A stretch of DNA of 64,000 nt from Acanthosepion esculentum (taxonomy: Eukaryota > Mollusca > Cephalopoda > Sepiida > Sepiidae): the NCBI GenBank assembly GCA_964036315.1, contig OZ038479.1, positions 55,559,246-55,623,245 on the forward strand, written 5' to 3'. Within the stretch, counting starts at the first letter, position 1, and every line of letters begins with the position of its first letter. A program made the translations under genes and the position numbers. Below the pieces are notes generated by a model, which was not told where the DNA came from, did not search any database, and was given only the letters and a program-made list of their open reading frames with translations. Of this stretch, positions 22,396-33,743 are shown piece by piece.

Positions 22396-24305
22396 TCAGA
22401 TAATTTAATTGGAAGAATAGAGAATGTCTGGGGTTTTCCTACCTTGAATTTTTGTTGTGTTCAAAAAGATAAATGTAATTATTATGGCCTAGAAAAAAGT
22501 GATAAAATTTGCGTTGACACACGTGTTAACAACCTTTCCGTGTGAACTGATTGTCCGATGGTGAGAATGCCCTGTGTTTGTGTGCGTAGAGGAGAAGAGT
22601 GAGATCAATTGTCATTGCACAAATTAATAATAATTATAATTGTTATAATTATTTTTGACACTATAAGTTTTATATATTTTTTATGAACATGATACTATGT
22701 TTACCTTTCCAAACATACCTACCTTGAAAAAACAGCCCTTTTTTTTTTGAGTTTTTATTCACATAAAGTCAGACCTTAAAGCGTACTCGGAAACCTTAGC
22801 CATAGTTTCAAATATACCTAATATCCTGTTTAAACATTTGTAAGCTTTTGCTGAGAAATTTACCTTGTTCTTTATTTTAATTAAAGTTTAATTAAAATTT
22901 TTAATTCCAATTCTGATGAAAACCAAAACTGACATTAAACTTTTTATAAAGAATTGTTTTTATGGTTTTATTTGATTTGATATTTAAATTTAATTGTAAT
23001 TGATTTTTACTTTTTTAAATTGTAGTTACATAGTTGAATTCATTTATTTATTTCATATTTAAATTAATTAAAATTTAATTCATTAGTGCCATATTGCTTT
23101 ATTCTGTTTCAGGATGAAGATTGACTATATAATGATAGCTTACATTCCTGTGACTGGTGTGACATATTTTCACCACAGGACACAAATGAAGATGCACTGT
23201 TGTCGACGCAAATGTTTTCCTTGAAATTGACTATAGTATTGCAAAAAATAATTTATACTTACATGAGGAATACATGACTAATAGAAATTTTATTAGCAAT
23301 TCCCAAAGACATTATTAGAAAACTTTACCTGTAAAGTATAAAATGAGTGTATTTTCACTGAATATATCTGGAAAATGGATATTTAGATAGAAGGAAGCTG
23401 TTGTCGTAAAGATTGGATAAGTGAATCTTTCAGACCCTTCCATTCTTCCACCTGGAATTTAAGAACTCCTCGTCAAAAGTATTTTCACAGGAGTAATTAA
23501 AATTGCAAAGAAACATACATAAGTAATTTATACCTGACATTAATCATGACATTGAGTAAACAGTACTTATGTTCATAATTTAATCTAAAATCAGTGTTAC
23601 AAAAACTCTAGGGAATTTCCACGGATACAGCTAGTTTACAATTATTTTCAGATGGATCCAGTGACACGGATCAAATTCTTTTTTTTTCTCACAAATATTC
23701 ACAATGTCTAACTTTTCCGTTACTACTAGTGCCACTCCAACATTGGCAAATTTGGACCTTCATGCCCACAAAAAATGGAGTGTCAAAAGGATGTTTTTTC
23801 CATCGACACCACTATTATTTTAACTACCTTCCATCCTCGGCAAACATCCATATTGAAAGGGCATCCAATCAAAGCATGAAATAAAAATTTAGTTTATATC
23901 TAATATGAATAAAGTGTTTATTTCATGTTTCATCTGTTTTAAAATGTCTTCCTCTTTCACATTTTTCTGTACGAGGCCCTATATGCTCGCCTACTTAAGT
24001 TTTAGGGACATACAATCAAGGAAGGTATTATTTCAGTAAAAATATTCATGGATTATCGAGCATGAACATACAAAAAATTCATCATCTATCTTACCAAAGA
24101 TAATTCAGTAAAAATCAAAAAATTTGCCTTTTTTGAGAATTGGTGCTTGTATAATTTAGTAAAAAATGTTATTTGCTTTCAGATTTGAGAGAAAAACAAA
24201 ATTAATGTTTAAAAAAATTACTTTTTTTTTTTTGTGTGATTTTGAAATTCATCCCATTTTTGTATATTACAAAGTCCCTTTTATTAAATAAAGATATGTT
24301 TGAAG
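21421..24305. other. anonymous AT-rich intergenic DNA
   Basis: No gene is recognised over almost 3 kb. A (TA)n microsatellite lies at 22356-22388. Occasional less AT-biased patches (about 23380-23500 and 23640-23880) have no readable coding signal. Confidence 0.45.
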
Positions 24306-24560
24306 ATTCAAAAAATGTAAAGTTTGATGCCATTTTCCTAATTGAACCTTTTTACAAAAAATTTATTTTATTTTTCCTTTTAGCAACTGTTAAATTATTT
24401 TTGCTATGAATGCTTAAAAAGGAAATAATTCTGATTTTGACGATTATTTGACTTTACGTTGACTATTATTGAATATTGGAGGAGGATTATGCTATTAATG
24501 TAATTTCATATCTCCTGTTCAGTGAGTATAAAAAATAAAATTATTCATTATACTAAGTTA
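24306..24560. repeat. R1-associated sequence, version without palindromes
   Basis: Segments 'gaagattcaaaaaatg', 'gaacctttttacaaaaaatt', 'ttagcaactgttaaattatt' and 'ttacgttgactattattgaa' match 14701-15010 in order, followed by the left part of repeat R1. Confidence 0.6.
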
Positions 24561-25524
24561 ATGTTAATGAGTCCATAGATAACCTTTCAGCCAATTAATA
24601 CCCCAGGAGAAAACCTTTTGTCGGTCAGGAATGAAAAAGAACATATATTAATTATAAAACAAAACAATACCAAGGCATGTATTTGTTTGGTATAGAGAAA
24701 AAAAAAAGATTTTTGCTGATGTTTTAAATAAAAATGTATGTAATGAAGTAGACTCAAAGATTTCTTCTAAATCTTGGAATTATCTATTGAAATATATTTT
24801 CATTATCTTGATGGTATTTTCTTAGCAAACCTATTAAATAAATGTTAACTTCCTTTGAGTATCATCCACTCGTCGTTTTTGATATCAGAAAGTTTGTTTT
24901 GTTTAATGGCATATCAACTCCTAGTGAGTCATCCAATGCCAAAGCAAGTAGCATTGGGATTTTATATTTGTCTATTATTATTCTGTAGTGAAGTAAATTT
25001 TTTTTTTTTAATATTATAGTTGTGTCAAAAGTCGTACTTAGTTTTTGTATATATTTATAAACTGTACTCATGTTAAAAGTTAAAAGGTTTTATTTTTCAG
25101 ATTTTGGTAAATAGGTATGTTTCTTTTAAGAATTTAAAACTGTTATCTGGATTGATGTCAGTAAAGAGTTCTTTCAGCTTATTTGTTTGATAATATTTGA
25201 TTTGGGCTAGTTTCAAATTTTTACATATTGTCAGTACTTGCTGTGTACTTTGCATGTTATGCATATTGGGGATTCCTCACCCATTAATAAGTATGAGCGT
25301 ATGATAGATGTGTCCTGTACAGAGCCTGGTCAGTATCGCCTCCTCTTTTCTGGACAGTATGTAGCTATGCTACTTTCCTGTGGTTGGTTTTATTTCATGC
25401 CGTTAACTGTTTGGACAAAAAGTGCCAAAGCTCTTGCCACCTTTTTTTCATATATTTGTTCATGGGTTGTTTGTAGTCTACATATGGGATTCTGGTATTT
25501 GGTTAGGATTAATATTATTTAAAT
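24561..25524. other. anonymous spacer
   Basis: Part of it (24590-24850) is related to 7660-7920. No frame shows a recognisable domain. Confidence 0.4.
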
Positions 25525-26240
25525 ATTAAGTCTGAGCCTTACCTACAGCCTTTACCTCTACCTTAGAAAAGGGCTGGGTTTATTGCCTGGCACCTGAGGA
25601 GTCCCCAAAAGGAAAAATGCCGAGGGGACTTGGGAATTTTTCACCATATGACCGTTAAACCTATGACCTTATGTCCCATCTGGTTGTGGCATGGGCATGC
25701 TGGTAAATACCTATATAAAAGTCTGGCTTTTGGCTGGGGGTTCATATTTTTTAAATATATTAAGACCAAGCCTCAAGGAGAAGGCAGTACCTCTCCCTTG
25801 GGAGAGGGCCAGGTTTACTGTCTGGCACATGAGATATTTTCAAAAGGAGAAGTGCCAAAGAGGCTTGGGCAATTTTTCCATGGTATTGCTGTCAAACCCA
25901 CACTAAAGCTCAACCCTGTGTCACATTCAGTAATGACATGAGTGAATGACATGAGAGTGCTGAAAAATACCTGTATGTGAGATTTCAACCTTTGGCTGGG
26001 AACTTTCATATTCTTTGTATATTAAGCCCCATCCACAAGAGGCCTTCTGCCTCAGGCAGTACTTCTCCTTCGGGAGGGGGCTAGGTTTATTGCCTGGCAC
26101 CTGAGGCATCTCTAAAAGGGGAAGTGCTGAGGGGGCTTGGGCAATTTTTGTGCAGTACTGCCATTAAACCCACTTTAAACCCCAACCTTGTGTCACATCC
26201 AGTTGCAATGTGGGCGCCTTGGTAAATACCTATATGGTAT
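25525..26240. repeat. three-unit tandem repeat, about 235-260 bp period
   Basis: Units start near 25527, 25761 and 26023 with 'ttaag'. Each carries a 'cctggcacctgag'-like block, 'aaaagg.gaa.tgcc', 'cttgggaatttttc', 'gtcacatc.agt' and 'aaatacctat'. The short frames in it repeat because the DNA does; they are not genes. Confidence 0.8.
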
Positions 26241-26960
26241 TTTGCTGTTTGATTGTCTTTTAGTTCTAGTGATTTCTTTGCTGTTGTATCAGGTGTCGTT
26301 TCCCTGGATGCCAATACAGCAATAATAGAAAGGAAGGCACACAACATTTGGCAAGAATATAATTCTTTCCATTGTGCGTTTACGTGTTTAAATCCTTCTC
26401 GTCTATGTATATTTGCAACCTTGCCTTCTAAATTGGAACTAATGCAAATCCAAATTCATACACTTAACATCATTAAGGACTTTTGTTCACTGTACTGTTG
26501 ACTGTGGGTGGTAATGCTCTCCAACACATTCTACAGTTTAAGAAATAGAATGTCACATTCATCTGGCACCCACTGTTATGCCCTATTCAAACACTTATAA
26601 TTCACATCATCTTCGTAAGCTGATGTTTACACTGACACATAAGGTGTCAGAGTACAACTGATTTGGCTCTTGCCATTTCAATGAATATCAAAGTATGGTG
26701 ACCACATTTGCCATTATATCTACTTGCTGCTATACCATGACATTTTGAGACGTCACTATCAGTTATCACAACTACTGTAATCTGAGCAGGCAGGTTTTTG
26801 GTACAGTATACATTCTGAACCCCAACTTGATTAGGCAGTAGGTTTTATCTCTAAAGTTTATTACCTAGCATTTCCACAAACCTATGCTCAATTACTGCTA
26901 TAGGTATATAGATTTTAAATTTATTAAGGTGGATGCATCTGCCACCTGACACCATTCTGT
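26241..26960. other. anonymous spacer
   Basis: No feature is recognised. The plus-strand frame at 26253-26501 has no domain. Confidence 0.4.
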
Positions 26961-27002
26961 CAACACCTCTGCACATCTGTCTATATTTCTGAGATGAGGT
27001 AT

Positions 27003-27485
27003 TATGTACAGTATTTACATTAGTCGGACTAGTGTCCTCATCTTTGTCGCCATTTTTGTCACAACGTTTCGGCCGTTGTACGCTCCGGCCTTCTTCAGGT
27101 GGTTGGAATTTCGAACCAAACCCTTTATTTCGATCACTGGGGTAGACTGTTCTAGTTCTACGAGCCTCAAGGACACATGGCACAGTGGATAAAGGCGTTG
27201 GCTAGATCCAGTGACAGACCCAAAGAGTGTGAGTTCAATACCTGGTTCAGGCAGTGGAGAACTTTCAGAGGGAAAATTAGCAGGAGATAACTGATAACTG
27301 ATATCCATCAAACATGGCTCGTGGAACTAGAACAGTCTACCCCAGTGATCGAAATAAAGGGTTCGGGTTCGAAATTCCAACCACCTGAAGAAGGCCGGAG
27401 CGTACAACGGCCGAAACGTTGTGACCAAAATGGCGACAAAGATGAGGACAATAGTCCGACTAATGTAAATACTGTACCTCTGCAC
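27003..27485. repeat. long inverted repeat enclosing a SINE-like loop
   Basis: The left arm, about 27003-27170, and the right arm, about 27318-27477, are nearly identical reverse complements over roughly 165 bp. They include 'tacattagtcggacta', 'cacaacgtttcggccgttgt', 'cgctccggccttcttcagg' and 'cactggggtagactgttcta'. The loop holds the tRNA-like segment described next. No transposase or target duplication is evident. Confidence 0.85.
27172..27317 (+). mobile_element. tRNA-derived SINE-like segment
   Basis: 'tggcacagtggataaaggcg' resembles a polymerase III A box. 'gagttcaatacctgg', about 50 nt further on, resembles a B box. It sits in the loop of the inverted repeat. Confidence 0.55.
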
Positions 27486-27499
27486 ATATGGCAATAATA

Positions 27500-29038
27500 T
27501 TATGATTGAAAAACATGACACGAATATGGCTTCTCTTCAGAGTGTGATTAGATGGGGGTCAACAATTTTGACATCTCTGAAAATACAGATATACAAAATT
27601 CTCAAGAACAGCGTTTCTATTGTTTAGGGACTCACAAATGATGCACTAAAATTGGCTTGTCTATAAATGGAGATCCACAAAATTCACATAGATATGGTTT
27701 CTGTCCAATGTGTATACGCACTCCAAATGCAGGTACTGTGAGCATGAAGATCCATATTTATAAGAATATGGTTTCTCGCCATTGTGGCTTCAGTGAAAAT
27801 GCAAATACACAAACATCACAAGAATATTGTTTCTGTTATATGTGTGTTTGCATATGGCTTACAAAGCTCACTTCTGTAAATATGTACGAGGGTCATTCAT
27901 TCAATAAATAAGTTGAATTTTTCGGTATAAGGACTTCTAATACAGATAGAAGCTTACTCTTTTTTATTTTACTTCTTTTTCACATGGATTTAATTTCTTT
28001 TGCAGATTAAAAAAAAACTTTGAGAGTTTTGGCGATTAATAAAGATGGCCGACCAAGAAGCATGTTCCAGGATTGAACAGTGGTCAGTTATCAAGTTTTT
28101 GGTTGCTGAAGGGTGCAAACCAATTGAAATTCATAGGAGAATGTCAACTGTGTATGGTGCCACATGTTTCAACCAAAAAAAATGTCTACAAGTGGGATAA
28201 ATTGTTTAAAGAAGGACGGAGCAGTGTTAAGCATGATGACAGGCCTAGGAGGCCTACAGAAGTGAGGTCTCCCGAGGTGATCGAATCAGTCAATGACCTC
28301 ATTCAGTCTGACAGAAGGGTGACAGTGGATGACATTGCAAGGACTTTAAGCTCATCTGTTGGGACAAATGCAGGGGTCATCAGTCAGAAGGAGTCATCTT
28401 GCATCATGACAACGCAAGGCCTCACACAGCAGCCCAAACGGTGCAGACCATCAACGAGCTGAGCTGGGAACTGCTCCCACATCCCTCTTACAGCCCAGAC
28501 TTTCACCTGTTTGGTCCCTTGAAAGCGTTCACGAGAGGCACAAAGTTTAAAAGTGACGATGAAGTCAAAAGTGTTGTGAGTGATTGGCTGAGACATCAGT
28601 CCAAAGATTTTTACGCTGAGGGAATACAGAAGCTTGTGCACAGATGGGAAAAGTGTGTGACAGTGCTGGGAGACTACGTTGAAAAAAAAAAAGAAGTAAG
28701 CTTCTATCTGTATTAGAAGTCCTTATACCGAAAAATTCACCTTATTTATTGAATGACCCTTGTAGATCTAGATTGTGTGTTTGTATATAGTGCTCCAAAT
28801 ATGATTTCAGTGAAAATGCACATCCACCAACTTCACAAGAATATGATTTCTCTTCAGTGCATGTTTGCACATGACCATTCAAATGAGACTTTTGTGAAAA
28901 AGTTAATCCACACACTTCACAAGAATGCGGGTTCTCTCCAGCATGTGATTGCATATGACACTCCATAGATGACTTTGCAGATCCACAAACATCCCTAGCA
29001 TATGGTTTCTCTCCACCGTATTTCCTCATGGCACACAA
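27500..29038 (-). pseudogene. ZNF-2, decayed C2H2 array split by a mariner element
   Basis: The fragment at 28742-29038 retains three damaged fingers: the first lacks its first Cys and part of the helix, the second ends in Cys instead of His (HVQTC), and the third has lost its second Cys (CEVGGC). The frame then runs into mariner DNA. On the other side, 27500-27886 holds further remnants ('gagatccacaaaattcac' and similar on the plus strand) matching the region downstream of ZNF-1. Not one complete C2H2 finger survives, so the locus is non-functional as a finger protein. Confidence 0.85.
27887..28762 (+). mobile_element. mariner transposon copy C, internally deleted, 876 bp
   Basis: Inverted repeats of about 70 bp ('gggtcattca', 'aatttttcggtataagga' and 'tacagatagaagcttac') are nearly identical apart from a 4-bp duplication in the left one, and TA flanks each end. 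The transposase start is the ATG at 28045 (MADQEACSR). The frame shifts at the A run near 28170 and continues as YKWDKLFKEGRSSVKHDDRP, the helix-turn-helix end. After an internal deletion near 28364, the catalytic remainder resumes with HHDNARPHTA (second aspartate), SPD..LFGPLK (third aspartate) and ends VTVLGDYVEKK. The block with the first aspartate is gone. The close inverted-repeat match suggests a fairly recent insertion, into ZNF-2. It is a different family from copies A and B. Confidence 0.9.
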
Positions 29039-29316
29039 AATCTAAATCATTACAAAGATCTGTCAAGAGCAGAAGATTATAGAATTTAATTTTTATTCCT
29101 ATGCAATAGTGTACTTTTATAGAAAAGATAAAATATTTCATTTTTGCAACTTAATGTTCACTTGGATACCTTTGAAAATGTAGATGCAAAACTTCTACAT
29201 GAAGATTACAGCATTTATTCTTCTCTTCTTGATGGAAATTCAAGAGTCGTTTTCTTTCATTTAAATTCACAATAACAACACTTTTTATATCATCATTTTC
29301 TGTTCAGCCAACATAT
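29039..29316 (-). other. upstream exon segment of ZNF-2 with conserved splice acceptor
   Basis: The minus-strand AG at 29318-29317 is preceded by 'actttttcctcac' and followed by an exon start with 'ttggctgaacagaaaatgat', shared with the other ZNF units. The reading frame stops within about ten codons. Confidence 0.6.
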
Positions 29317-30744
29317 CTGTGAGGAAAAAGTTATAAAAATATATATTAACAAAGACAGTGAATAATACATGAAATCAGTTTATATTTGAATAGAAACATT
29401 TAGATATATATTAAGTACCTCTGCATTTTTGCTAAAAAAGAGCACACAATGATGAAAACAAAGTGTTATCGTCAAAATGTTTATGTTATTATCAAGAGGA
29501 AAGGCCAAAGTATTTTTTTTATTAATCAAGTTTTTTTAATCCTTTCTAGCACATTCAAAATGTTGGTTAAAAATTTTGTTTTTCTTGTGTCAGTGGTGAG
29601 CCAAAGGGAAATTTGGCATCTTCTTTTTTTAGGTAAAAAACACATGAAAATTCTTGAAAAATCAAATAATTGTTGGATTTTAATTAAATTTTCAGGACTT
29701 ATTTGCAAACAAATGAAATTATTCTTGAATTTTTTTCTTTGAGAAAATATTGGTAAAATTTTTTTTTCTTTTGTTACCTCCACTTAATTTTATGAAATTT
29801 CAAATTAAAATTTTGGCTTCTTCATATTTGTTTAAAAGCAAGACTCCTTGGAGAATTTCAATCATCAATTTGTTTTTGTCAAACAGAATCACAATTTACT
29901 GAAAATCTGCTCCGAATTGTAAAATAAAACAATGGAAAAAGACTATGACATTATTTAATTAGAAAAGCTTTTAATTGCTTTTATAAATAAGATATATTAA
30001 GGAAATTGTTTTTGATGAATAATGAATTTTTACAAGAATTGCTTTCATTTTTTTAAAATTTTAATTATAATTTATAAAGTTTTAAATCTTTTAATATTCT
30101 GTATTAATATTTTAATAGATTCATTTAGCTATATATTAAGGCTAGTTGGGCACAAGGGCAAAATAATATAGCAGCCAGAAATGACCAATAAGCTTCCCTT
30201 AGATATCAGCACAAAAAACTGAGATAAAGCCACATTTTCTTGGTCAAAATCTATGTTACCATTAATAAGAAGGAAATTCATACTTTTGAAAGTGATAATA
30301 CGAAAAGTTGATTAAATTTGAATAGTTATTATTATATGCTTCAGTAAATATTAACATAAAGAAACAAAAACTACAGAAAACCTTATTTTTTAATCAAATA
30401 ATAAGATGTTTTAGAAAAATGATTGTATGGAAAGTTGGTATATGTTATACTGGAAAATAGTTATTATAATAGGTGGCAAAAAAATCTTTTAAACAATTCT
30501 TGGCCACATTTCACATTTACATAAAAATATAGAAACATTTTTAATGGTGCCTTTAATAATTGATAGATGAGTATTTATTCGGTGCAATATTTAAAGTCTA
30601 CACTTGTACAACATATTAAAAAGAGTGTAGCAACATTTTAAGAATTTTACAACATTGGTGAAATGTTGAAAATGCCCAAAATACATGAAGTTCATGAATG
30701 AAAGTTAAAAATAGACTAGTGTCAGATTCCATCAAACTAAAATT
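29317..30744. other. ZNF-2 intron-like DNA
   Basis: 'catgaaatcagtttatat' at about 29368 also occurs upstream of ZNF-1 (10440) and, with changes, ZNF-4 (58139), so the intron was duplicated with the genes. A copy of the 12.3-12.96 kb repeat lies at about 29550-29780. No gene is seen. Confidence 0.5.
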
Positions 30745-31280
30745 AATTACACCAAATGTAAAGGAGTTTGTGGTCTAACAGTAAACAATATGGAAAATTG
30801 AATCAGTGACTAGAGTTGAAATCCTGGCTGAGATAGTTTCTATTCACTTTACATTAATATCTCAAATGTATTCAGACATTTTATTAAAAGACCCTGAAAC
30901 AGAATGTTCATCAGCAAATATTTTGTTTCTGTAAAGGCTTCCTTACACCAAATACAAGGGCTTCATGGCTTAACAGTAAGCAATATGAAGAATTGAATCG
31001 GTGAATAGAGTTGAAATTCTATCTGAGATAGTTTCTATTCACTCTGCATTAATATCTCAAATGTATTAAGACATTCTAGGAAAAAACCCCGAAAAGAATG
31101 TTCAGAAAATTTTGTTTATGTAAAGGCTTCCTTACATCAAATTAAAATTAACAGCAAACAATATGGAAACTGAATCTGTGTATAGAGTTCAAATTCTGGC
31201 TCAGATAATTTGTGTTCACATTTCACTAATGTTTCAAATTTGTTCACATATTTTAATAAAACAGCATGAAAAAGAATGTC
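30745..31280 (+). repeat. tandem repeat, about 195-bp period, with tRNA-like promoter boxes
   Basis: Three units start near 30748, 30945 and 31133. Each has a 'taacagtaaacaatatgga'-like segment (A-box position), then 'gagttgaaatcctggctgag' or a variant (B-box-like), then 'cattaatatctcaaatgtatt' and 'gtaaaggcttccttaca'. They look like old SINE units multiplied in tandem. Confidence 0.65.
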
Positions 31281-31659
31281 CTTAATATATTGATTATATG
31301 AAATAAATCAATATTCATATTTACCTGATTCTTGAAAAGATGAGTTTGCTTTACTGTGTACAAACAATAGATCCCCAATTTTTTTTTATAGGTTTGTACT
31401 GTTTACATCTGTATATAAATTTTTGATTGACTCACATGAAATACATTATAATTTATCTTATGCCTGCATGTATTCAATGCAAAATTCAAAGAAAATGCTA
31501 TTCTTATAGTTCAATTGCAAATTCACAAGTGTTTTCACACCTATAATGAATTAAAATGTTCAGCCACAAACTTGCTAAAAGTACAGTTTATGTATTAGCA
31601 TGTTTACTTTCAAATGAGAAATTTTTAAAAAAGGTATTAAAAAGATTAAGCTTTATAAA
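31281..31659. other. anonymous AT-rich spacer
   Basis: No feature is recognised. Confidence 0.4.
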
Positions 31660-32211
31660 CAGGGTGTGTTTCAACATACTTATTCAGCAATGAATTCCTT
31701 CAAAATTCAAATCCACATAATTCAGAAGCATATGGAGCCTCTCCTGTGTGCAGTTGTATAAGTCTTTTCAAATTTAAACCACTTGAAAAAGATGCATTAC
31801 AGATTTATTAAGAATATCTTCAGTTCATTCTGTGGAAAAATATTTTTTATTCCATTACATTTGTTAGCACTGTTTGACAAACTTCACAAGAACATGACTT
31901 CTGTGCAATGTATGTTTGCACATGGGTGGGTGTGTGAATATAGCCCAATGAATTTCTCTGAAAATAATATGGCTGCTATCCAGTATGTATCTGCATATAG
32001 CACTCCAAATGTAACTTGCACGAAAATGCAGATAGATGAAATTCACAAAAGCATTTCTTTCTAGTGTGCGTTTGAATGTCAAACCAAATTTGGCTTCAAT
32101 GAAAATGCAACTCCACAAACTTCAAAAGAATATGGTTTCTCTTTGGTGTGTTTGCATTTGGTATATCAAATATGACTTATATGAAAATGCAGCTCTACAA
32201 ATTTTACAAGA
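31660..32211 (-). pseudogene. decayed zinc fingers downstream of ZNF-3
   Basis: Directly after the ZNF-3 stop the same frame reads SCKICRAAFSYKSYL, a recognisable finger, before frameshifts set in. Further remnants run down to about 31680. This tail is shared with 48.05-48.24 kb and with the region flanking the hAT element at 55.5-56.9 kb. Confidence 0.75.
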
Positions 32212-33183
32212 TTATGGTTTCTGCCCAGTGTGAATTTGGATATGCCTCTTTAAATGTGACTTTCGAGTAAATGCAGATCCACACACCTCACAAGAATATG
32301 GTTTCTCTCCAGTGTGTGTTTGCATATGGTAATACAAATGAGACTTGCGTGAAAATGCAGATCCACAAACTTCGCAAGAATATGGTTTTTCTCCAGTGTG
32401 TGTTCGCATATGGCATTCCAAATGTGACTTCAGTGAAAATGCCGATTCACAAACTTCACAAGAATATGGTTTCTCTCCAGTGTGTGTTCGGATATGGAGC
32501 TCCAAAGATGACTTCAGTGAAAATGCAGATCCACAAACTTCACAAGAATATGGCTTCTCTCCAGTGTGTGTTTGCATATGGCATACCAAATTTGACTTCA
32601 GTGAAAATGCAGATCCACAAACATTACAAGGATATGGTTTCTCACCAGTGTGTGTTCGCATATGGCATACCAAATTTGTCTTCAATGTAAATACAGATTC
32701 ACAGACTTCACAAGAATATGGCTTCTCTCCAGTGTGTATTCGCATATGGCATACCAAATTTGACTTCTGCGAAAATGCAGATCCGCAAATTTCACAAGAA
32801 TATGGTTTCTCTCCAGTGTGCGTTTGCATATGGCGCTCCAAGGATGACTTCACTGAAAATGATGATCCACAAACTTCACAAAGATATGGTTTTTCTCCTG
32901 TATGTGTTCGCATATGGCGCACTAAATGTGCCTTATGTCGAAATGCATATCCACAAATTTCACAGGAATATGGTTTCTCTCCAGTGTGTGTTAGCATATG
33001 ACATAGCCAAGCTGACTTCTTTAAAAATGTTGATTCACAGATTTCACAAGAATATGGTACTCTGTGTCTATGCATATGTGTCACCAACTGCGATCTGCTT
33101 GAAGATACATATTCACAAATATCACAAGGGTATTGTTTCTCTTCACTATTTGTGTCCATCTGAGGCACTAAGTCTGACTCCAT
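32212..33183 (-). CDS. C2H2 zinc-finger protein ZNF-3, 11 fingers
   Basis: The 323-residue frame consists of 11 C2H2 fingers. Finger 1 has Cys at 20/23 and His at 36/40 but lacks the usual Phe. It is joined to finger 2 (Cys 46/49) by the short linker RVP; fingers 2-11 then repeat at 28 residues with TGEKPY linkers, ending TGQKP. Helices vary (for example QKSNLVC, VKSSLER, RKSHLYY), as expected for a DNA-binding array with sequence specificity. No accessory domain is visible. The start (MESDLVP) lies in what looks like an older finger helix (SDLVPQMDTN), and the stop TAA replaces the TAT tyrosine codon of the next finger. It is the best candidate for an expressed nuclear DNA-binding protein here. 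Function and targets are unknown. Confidence 0.78.
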   Translation of the reverse strand: MESDLVPQMDTNSEEKQYPCDICEYVSSSRSQLVTHMHRHRVPYSCEICESTFLKKSAWLCHMLTHTGEKPYSCEICGYAFRHKAHLVRHMRTHTGEKPYLCEVCGSSFSVKSSLERHMQTHTGEKPYSCEICGSAFSQKSNLVCHMRIHTGEKPYSCEVCESVFTLKTNLVCHMRTHTGEKPYPCNVCGSAFSLKSNLVCHMQTHTGEKPYSCEVCGSAFSLKSSLELHIRTHTGEKPYSCEVCESAFSLKSHLECHMRTHTGEKPYSCEVCGSAFSRKSHLYYHMQTHTGEKPYSCEVCGSAFTRKSHLKRHIQIHTGQKP

Positions 33184-33396
33184 TGCAAAGATTTTAAAAC
33201 TTTAAAAGAAAATGTCTTCTCGCTAATTTTTACTCATATTTCACACGATGCTTTTGTAGATATACAACCTTTGCATAACTATTGCTGTATGTATTTCTCT
33301 ATTCTTGGTGGAAAGTCAAGAGTTGTTTTCTTTCATTGAAGACCCCAGTAATAGCAGTTTCTATGACTGTCATAATTTCCTGTTCAGGTAAAACGT
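33184..33396 (-). other. 5' part of the ZNF-3 terminal exon with splice acceptor
   Basis: The minus-strand acceptor 'ctttttctttacag' ends at 33397. The exon begins 'acgttttacctgaacagg', aligned with ZNF-1, -2 and -4, and stays open for about 33 codons before a stop, then runs as untranslated sequence to the ATG at 33183. Confidence 0.6.
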
Positions 33397-33743
33397 CTGT
33401 AAAGAAAAAGTAATAAAATATTAACAGAGTGAAATCATTTTGTGTTTTAACAAATACCTTCCAATAAAAAAAATCAATTAGTCGATCCTAAATAATTTCA
33501 TTTGGAGCTGAAAAGAATAATACACAATATACAAATATAATAGTATTTTTTCTGAAAGGTTCCCCAATATTATTCTTGTAGAGATTCCTCTTTCCACTTG
33601 TAAGCAAATTGTATTGATAAAATAGCAATTATGATATAAGGTCATTAAAAACTATCAAGCAGAATTATAATAACAAGAACATTCATTTCAACATTAATCC
33701 TGATTTTAGCCTAAAGACTGATGTGACATTGGTAAAAGAAAAG

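Noticed and set aside
25238..26501. Several 60-103 residue frames on both strands as small genes
   Set aside because: They recur because the DNA is a tandem repeat, and their translations have no shared conserved frame.
32271..33197. Long plus-strand reading frames (up to 218 residues) opposite ZNF-3, with similar ones opposite ZNF-1 and ZNF-4
   Set aside because: They are antisense to finger arrays. The 84-bp periodicity keeps the opposite frames open, and the translations are periodic without any known domain.
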